From: Bacteroides sp.
GTDB taxonomy: Bacteria > Bacteroidota > Bacteroidia > Bacteroidales > Muribaculaceae
Assembly (NCBI GenBank): GCA_014802015.1
Contig: JAAVDB010000037.1
Location: 1 to 38,872 of the forward strand
DNA: 38,872 bases
Direction: 5' to 3'
The notes under the pieces: generated by a model
What the model saw: the letters and a program-made list of their open reading frames with translations, nothing else
The model's database searches: none
Told to the model about the DNA's origin: nothing
Made by a program: the position numbers and the translations under genes
Part shown: positions 34,518-38,872 of the stretch, one piece after another
Numbering within the stretch: the first letter of the stretch is position 1
Layout of the letters: each line of letters opens with the position of its first letter

Positions 34518-34525
34518 CAAAGTTA
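34518..34525 (-). promoter_or_regulatory. kduD: Bacteroidetes -7 element (TAACTTTG) for the uronate operon
   Basis: The minus strand reads TAACTTTG, matching TAnnTTTG, 60 bp before the kduD ATG. The -33 half is not obvious, which would fit a promoter needing an activator. It is divergent from the fbp promoter, with about 70 bp between the -7 elements' -33 sides. Confidence 0.55.
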
Positions 34526-34597
34526 CTCAATTTTTAACAAAATAAGACAGTAAAGAAGGATAATTTTTCAAGGCGAGTTAATTTTAATCAATATGGA

Positions 34598-34627
34598 TTG
34601 TGAAAGCGTTTATAATTTGTACATTTG
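34598..34627 (+). promoter_or_regulatory. fbp: Promoter of the class III fructose-bisphosphatase gene (TTG -33, TACATTTG -7)
   Basis: TTG at 34598-34600 and TACATTTG at 34620-34627 are 19 nt apart and match the Bacteroidetes consensus. Transcription from about 34634 excludes the upstream ATG at 34593 and supports translation from 34653. Confidence 0.72.
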
Positions 34628-34652
34628 CGTTACCGTTACATCATATAATCCT

Positions 34653-36665
34653 ATGACTTTACATACCCAGAACGTAACCCCCGCCCAGGTAGAGGCTGAC
34701 CGCCGTGTACTTGAGCTCCTCGCCCAGACGTTTCCCAACGTCAGCGCGGCAAGCACGGAGATAATCAATCTCGAAGCTATACTCAACCTGCCCAAAGGCA
34801 CCGAGCATTTCGTGGCTGACCTGCATGGCGAGCATGAGGCATTCCTACATATATTAAAAAACGCATCGGGCAACATCAAGCGCAAAGTCACCGATCTGTA
34901 CGGGACTACGATGCTCGACAGCCAGATACGACAGCTGTGCGCGCTGATATACTATCCTGAGCAGAAGCTCCAGGCCATCAAGGCCGAGTCAGGTGATTCG
35001 GACCTGACTGATTTCTACACCATCACGCTGCACAAACTCGTGACAGTGTGCCGCAGCGTGTCATCGAAATACACACGCTCGAAGGTGCGCAAGGCGCTGC
35101 CCAAGGAGTATTCCTACATCATCGAGGAGTTGCTGCATGAGTCGGGGGGCGAGTATGACAAGCAGGCTTATTTCAACCGCATCATCGAGACTATCATCTC
35201 GACCGGTCAGGCCGAGCCGTTCATCATAGCTCTGTGTAACGTGATACAGAAACTGAGCATCGACCAGCTGCACATACTCGGCGACATATATGACCGCGGC
35301 CCGGGCGCACATATCATAATGGACACCCTATGCAACTATGATAACTGGGACATACAGTGGGGCAACCACGACATCGTGTGGATGGGTGCGGCGGCAGGCA
35401 ATGATGCCTGCATAGCCAATGTGGTGAGGGTGTCTCTGCGTTACGGCAATCTCGCCACTCTTGAGGACGGATATGGCATCAACCTCATGCCGCTTGCCAC
35501 ATTCGCCCTTGAGACGTATGACAATGATCCTTGCGAGGAGTTCATGACCCGTGCCTCAGACGATGAGAATACCCATACCCCAAAGACTATCCGCCTGATG
35601 GCCAAAATGCACAAGGCTATAGCCGTGATACAGTTCAAACTTGAGGGTGCGCTTATCGCACAGCATCCCGAATGGCACCTCGATGAGCGTCGTCTGCTGC
35701 ACCGCATGGACCGTGAGTCTGGGACAGTGACTATCGACGGAAAGACCTACACGATGTGCGACACTTCATTCCCGACCATCAATCCCGCCGACCCCTACAC
35801 GCTGACACCCGAGGAGCGCCACCTGATGCACAAACTGCACCATTCATTCACAGTAAGCTCCGCGCTCAGGCGCGACGTGGATACGCTGCTGGCGCACGGA
35901 TGCATGTATGGGCTGTACAATAACAATCTGCTGTTTCATGCGTCGATGCCTCTTAATGCCGACGGCTCACTCAAAGAGGTGGAGGTACGCGGCAAGAAAC
36001 TCAAGGGCAAGGAGCTGATGACCGAGATCGGTATGCTGCTGCGCTCGGCGTTCAACGACGATGCCCCGCAGGCCGACAAGGATTATGCCCGCGATTATTA
36101 CTGGTACATGTGGTGCGGTCCTGACTCTCCGCTATATGACAAGGATAAGATGACCACCTTTGAGCGCTATTTCATAAAAGATCCCGAGGCTCACAAGGAG
36201 GAGAAAGGATGGTATTACAAGCTGCGCGACCGCGAGGATGTGTGCGACATGATACTTGACGAATTTGGAGCCGAGGGGAGCGACCGTCATATCATCAACG
36301 GACATGTGCCCGTCCGCACAGGCAAGGGCGAGAGTCCCATACGTGCCGGAGGCCGCCTGATGGTCATCGACGGTGGTTTTGCCAAGGCTTATCACAAGAC
36401 CACAGGCATAGCCGGATATACGCTGATATATCACAGCAGCAACTTTGAACTCGTGGAGCATGAGCCGTTCACATCAGTGGAAGAGGCTGTAGCCAACGGC
36501 ACCGACATCGTCAGATCAAACAAGATGGTCGAACAGACTGCACGCCGCAAGTGTGTACGTGACACGGACAAGGGCAAGATACTTCAGAGCCAGATCGACG
36601 AGTTGTCAGAACTGCTCTACGCATTCCGCCACGGCATGATCAAGGAGTCTGTCCCCAAAAAGTAA
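34653..36665 (+). CDS. fbp: Class III fructose-1,6-bisphosphatase
   Basis: 670 residues from the ATG at 34653; an in-frame ATG at 34593 lies upstream of the promoter. The protein hydrolyses fructose 1,6-bisphosphate in gluconeogenesis. The conserved opening ASTEIINLEAILNLPKGTEHF leads into metallophosphoesterase motifs: VADLHGEHEAF, GDIYDRGPGAHIIMD, WGNHDIVWMGAAAGN, and the C-terminal IINGHVPVRTGKGESP and VIDGGFAKAYHKTTGIAGYTL. The size (about 640-670) is normal for this Bacteroidetes/Firmicutes class. It is monocistronic, with a hairpin directly at the stop. Confidence 0.95.
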   Translation: MTLHTQNVTPAQVEADRRVLELLAQTFPNVSAASTEIINLEAILNLPKGTEHFVADLHGEHEAFLHILKNASGNIKRKVTDLYGTTMLDSQIRQLCALIYYPEQKLQAIKAESGDSDLTDFYTITLHKLVTVCRSVSSKYTRSKVRKALPKEYSYIIEELLHESGGEYDKQAYFNRIIETIISTGQAEPFIIALCNVIQKLSIDQLHILGDIYDRGPGAHIIMDTLCNYDNWDIQWGNHDIVWMGAAAGNDACIANVVRVSLRYGNLATLEDGYGINLMPLATFALETYDNDPCEEFMTRASDDENTHTPKTIRLMAKMHKAIAVIQFKLEGALIAQHPEWHLDERRLLHRMDRESGTVTIDGKTYTMCDTSFPTINPADPYTLTPEERHLMHKLHHSFTVSSALRRDVDTLLAHGCMYGLYNNNLLFHASMPLNADGSLKEVEVRGKKLKGKELMTEIGMLLRSAFNDDAPQADKDYARDYYWYMWCGPDSPLYDKDKMTTFERYFIKDPEAHKEEKGWYYKLRDREDVCDMILDEFGAEGSDRHIINGHVPVRTGKGESPIRAGGRLMVIDGGFAKAYHKTTGIAGYTLIYHSSNFELVEHEPFTSVEEAVANGTDIVRSNKMVEQTARRKCVRDTDKGKILQSQIDELSELLYAFRHGMIKESVPKK

Positions 36666-36722
36666 GACCCCGTACCCCAACTTAGATTTGCATCGGCAAA
36701 CCGAAGGTGGGGAACAGGGTCT
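36665..36722 (+). terminator. Hairpin at the end of fbp
   Basis: AGACCC...CCCCAACTT pairs with AAGGTGGGG...GGGTCT (36665-36683 with 36703-36722, small bulges) around a long loop. It begins at the fbp stop and separates it from the convergent gene at 36745. The T tract is weak. Confidence 0.5.
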
Positions 36723-36744
36723 AATATCGGGGTATGGATTCCAA

Positions 36745-37437
36745 CTACCATTCGTAACTGAGGGTGACACCTATATTATTAAGCGACGCAGATCCTGAGC
36801 TCCAGTAATAATTATTATCGGAGGTCAGGAGCTGATAGCTCAGGCCGATACTGAAGGCATTACGTGTAGTCCGCTCGCTGACGGGAATACGTATGCCTAT
36901 AGTCGGTCTGAGGTAGAATTGTGTGCCGTTTGACACATATCCGTCGCGCAGACGCAGACTCTTGGAGCCCATGATCCACGCAGCTCCAACCTTCAGGTCG
37001 ATAAATGCCGATATTGTCGACTGATTGCCTAAATCAAACCGGAAATCAGTAAATACCGGCACCATAACCCTCGTAGTCGAGGTATTATAGTAAGCATCAC
37101 TCTGATAATAACTGTTATAATATGGTGAACGTGGCTCGATGTATCCGACATCCGTATTCTGAGCCATTACCGCATCGATACCTACGCCGGCACCCATATA
37201 GAACCACGATGAGTATTTGAAACCCTGCGATGTGGAGAGGCCGATGAAATTGGCACGGTTCTCCCCTACTCCCGCCGTACCCGTCAGTTCGACGAAACCT
37301 TTGTAATTCACTCCGCCTGACAATGCGGGCGATATGAGATTAGGCAGCTGGTTGGCTATCTCATAAAACTGGGCGTGAGCCGGAATGGCATAAGCAAGCG
37401 CCGACAATGTGAGAACAGGCAGGATGAAGCGTTTCAT
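36745..37437 (-). CDS. Outer membrane beta-barrel protein
   Basis: 230 residues with a signal peptide (MKRFILPVLTLSALAYAIPAHA, cleavage before QFYE). The mature part alternates aromatic and polar residues in short strands (YKGFVELTGTAGVG, MVPVFTDFRFDLG, TIGIRIPVSERTT) and ends GVTLSYEW, a typical C-terminal barrel strand with final aromatic. This fits a small 8-10 strand OmpW/OmpX-like or porin-family barrel. The exact role is unknown. It is monocistronic and converges on fbp. Confidence 0.8.
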   Translation of the reverse strand: MKRFILPVLTLSALAYAIPAHAQFYEIANQLPNLISPALSGGVNYKGFVELTGTAGVGENRANFIGLSTSQGFKYSSWFYMGAGVGIDAVMAQNTDVGYIEPRSPYYNSYYQSDAYYNTSTTRVMVPVFTDFRFDLGNQSTISAFIDLKVGAAWIMGSKSLRLRDGYVSNGTQFYLRPTIGIRIPVSERTTRNAFSIGLSYQLLTSDNNYYWSSGSASLNNIGVTLSYEW

Positions 37438-37524
37438 AGGGGAATCTGTTTAGTTGAACTCGTGCTAAGTAATATCTTTCAATATATTTACAACATCCAT
37501 CCGGGCCAAGAAGTTCTACGCACA

Positions 37525-37568
37525 AAAAGTGCGTTCCCGTGACGGCGACATTGCCGAAACGGGAACGC
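37525..37568 (-). terminator. Rho-independent terminator of the phosphofructokinase gene
   Basis: On the minus strand, GCGTTCCCGT pairs with ACGGGAACGC (37568-37559 and 37540-37531), with an inner GGC/GCC pairing, followed by ACTTTTTGTG. It lies 57 bp past the stop at 37626. Confidence 0.85.
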
Positions 37569-37625
37569 GAGCAAGCTGTAATTAAGGAAATATGGAAATA
37601 TCGTGCTATAGCACGGTTTCAGTCA

Positions 37626-38872
37626 TTAATACTTGCGGCGCTTCTGCTCGTAAACGAGTGTCAGCGAGGGGAGGTCACACACCTCAGCCGGGCCGAAATA
37701 CTGGATGGGGCCTGGATAGGTGTAGCATGTGCCCTCTCTCCATGCCTCACGCTCCTTAGCAAACTTGAGGAAGGGAGCACCGTCGAGCTCGACAAGAGCC
37801 TTACGGATCACGGGCTTCATGTGTCCGTGGCGACGTTCCATATTCATCATCATAGTGATAGGTATACCGCCGGCAACCCAGTTGACGGGTGCGAATGTGA
37901 GGTTGCGCAGGCTTGACATATAACCGGTCACGCCTGATGCGATGAGGCATGCAGCTGTATAGCCGAGAGCGTAGCAATAGTTGGCGTCGAAGTTGGAGGG
38001 ATCGGCGCAACGGCCTTCGTAACCGAAGAAGTGATGCATTGTAGAGTATTTACCCTTGTACTCACCCTTGGCAGCGAGTTCGGCAAGACGCTTGCCAACC
38101 ATCTCCGAGAGGAGTTTTTCAGTCTCGATGAGTGAAACCTGAACGTTGCCGTGGGGGTCACGGTCAAGTGTCAGCTGGCGTGCCACGCCTGCGGGAAGCG
38201 ACTCGTAAGTGGCAGCACACTCGGGCGAGAGGTTACCGATAACCCATGCACGCTGATCGTCAGCAGGCACGGCGGCAAATTCCTCAGCCTTGGCAGCAAG
38301 AAGGTCATTGAGCTCGGCGATAAGTTTCTTAACCGCGGGGATAAACTCGATAAGACCCTCGGGGATGAGAACCACACCGTAGTTGAGACCCTTGTCGGCA
38401 CGTGCAACGACTGCGTCGGCAATATCATTCACTACCTGATCGAGGGTCATATTCTTGGCCTCAACCTCCTCGGAAATGATACAGATGTTAGGCTGGCACT
38501 GGAGGGCACATTCGAGGGCGATATGTGAAGCCGAACGTCCCATGAGCTTGATGAAGTGCCAGTATTTCTTGGCTGAGTTACAGTCACGCTGGATGTTGCC
38601 GATAACCTCTGAGTAAACCTTGGTGGCCGTGTCGAAACCGAAAGATGTCTCGATCACATTGTTCTTTAGGTCACCGTCAATAGTCTTGGGCACACCGATC
38701 ACCTGCACGCCGGCACCGATAGCCTTGTAATACTCGGCGAGGATAGCAGCGTTGGTGTTAGAGTCGTCTCCACCTATAATTACAAGAGCGGTGATGTTGA
38801 GTTCGCGGAGGATTTCGAGACCCTTGTCAAACTGCTCCTTGGTCTCAAGCTTGGTACGGCCCGAACCGATGA
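37626..38872 (-). CDS. pfp: Diphosphate-dependent 6-phosphofructokinase, N-terminus beyond the window edge
   Basis: The frame is open to the right edge; an internal Met at 38708 is not the start because sequence upstream of it encodes conserved phosphofructokinase residues ([14 protein letters not shown]). About 414 residues are visible of a protein near 550. GGDDS, with Asp where ATP-dependent enzymes have Gly, together with [10 protein letters not shown], marks the PPi-using class. [14 protein letters not shown] is the substrate site. The enzyme interconverts fructose 6-phosphate and fructose 1,6-bisphosphate with diphosphate. A terminator follows the stop. Confidence 0.93.
   Translation of the reverse strand, partial: IGSGRTKLETKEQFDKGLEILRELNITALVIIGGDDSNTNAAILAEYYKAIGAGVQVIGVPKTIDGDLKNNVIETSFGFDTATKVYSEVIGNIQRDCNSAKKYWHFIKLMGRSASHIALECALQCQPNICIISEEVEAKNMTLDQVVNDIADAVVARADKGLNYGVVLIPEGLIEFIPAVKKLIAELNDLLAAKAEEFAAVPADDQRAWVIGNLSPECAATYESLPAGVARQLTLDRDPHGNVQVSLIETEKLLSEMVGKRLAELAAKGEYKGKYSTMHHFFGYEGRCADPSNFDANYCYALGYTAACLIASGVTGYMSSLRNLTFAPVNWVAGGIPITMMMNMERRHGHMKPVIRKALVELDGAPFLKFAKEREAWREGTCYTYPGPIQYFGPAEVCDLPSLTLVYEQKRRKY

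Overview
The window looks like chromosome of a gut Bacteroidales, most likely Muribaculaceae or a close relative. The reasons are a RagB/SusD protein followed by DUF4843 and PKD-like lipoproteins, a GLPGLI protein, TlpA/DUF4369 lipoproteins, a class III fructose-bisphosphatase, a PPi-type phosphofructokinase, and repeated TAnnTTTG promoter -7 elements, which are the Bacteroidetes sigma-ABfr signature. The family-level placement is an impression from protein style, not a computed result.

Layout. (1) 1-3958: end of a SusCD-type nutrient uptake locus (SusD cut by the left edge, a DUF4843 lipoprotein, a PKD-like lipoprotein), closed by a hairpin. (2) 4097-7036: three exported proteins in tandem (thioredoxin, trypsin-like protease, GLPGLI). 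(3) 7223-10637: der, lepA and tRNA-His, with a perfect 32-bp hairpin between the convergent der and lepA. (4) 10806-16959: a small membrane protein, a thioredoxin-fold lipoprotein without catalytic cysteines, and a TamB-like protein. (5) 16988-23225, minus strand: NfnS-NfnL type oxidoreductase pair, a PD40/TPR-like exported protein, flotillin-like FloA, a PHP phosphatase and a small unknown. (6) 23436-25041: an AT-rich island bounded by two copies of the last 86 bp of asnS, holding small unknown, mostly exported ORFs and an inverted repeat. (7) 24954-27851: asnS and an RluB-like pseudouridine synthase with a long Gly/Tyr/Gln/Asn/Arg repeat tail. (8) 28186-28725: a Spy-like exported protein. 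(9) 28852-34458, minus strand: a five-gene uronate operon, kduD - orphan galactitol-type EIIC - kduI with a signal peptide - GltA-like oxidoreductase - kdgK. (10) 34653-38872: class III FBPase, an outer membrane beta-barrel protein and a PPi-type phosphofructokinase cut by the right edge.

How the genes may work together. The uronate operon holds three consecutive steps from the unsaturated-uronate product 5-keto-4-deoxyuronate to KDPG. Its isomerase KduI carries a clear export signal that aligns as an exact 20-residue addition to the E. coli protein. The only transporter in the operon is a PTS EIIC protein with no IIA or IIB partner. This suggests that isomerisation occurs in the periplasm, the EIIC-like protein then imports the diketo acid without phosphorylation, and KduD and KdgK finish the pathway in the cytoplasm. 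This is the best candidate here for an undescribed arrangement. The second is the asnS-3'-end duplication, which looks like the scar of a site-specific integration at a protein-coding gene.
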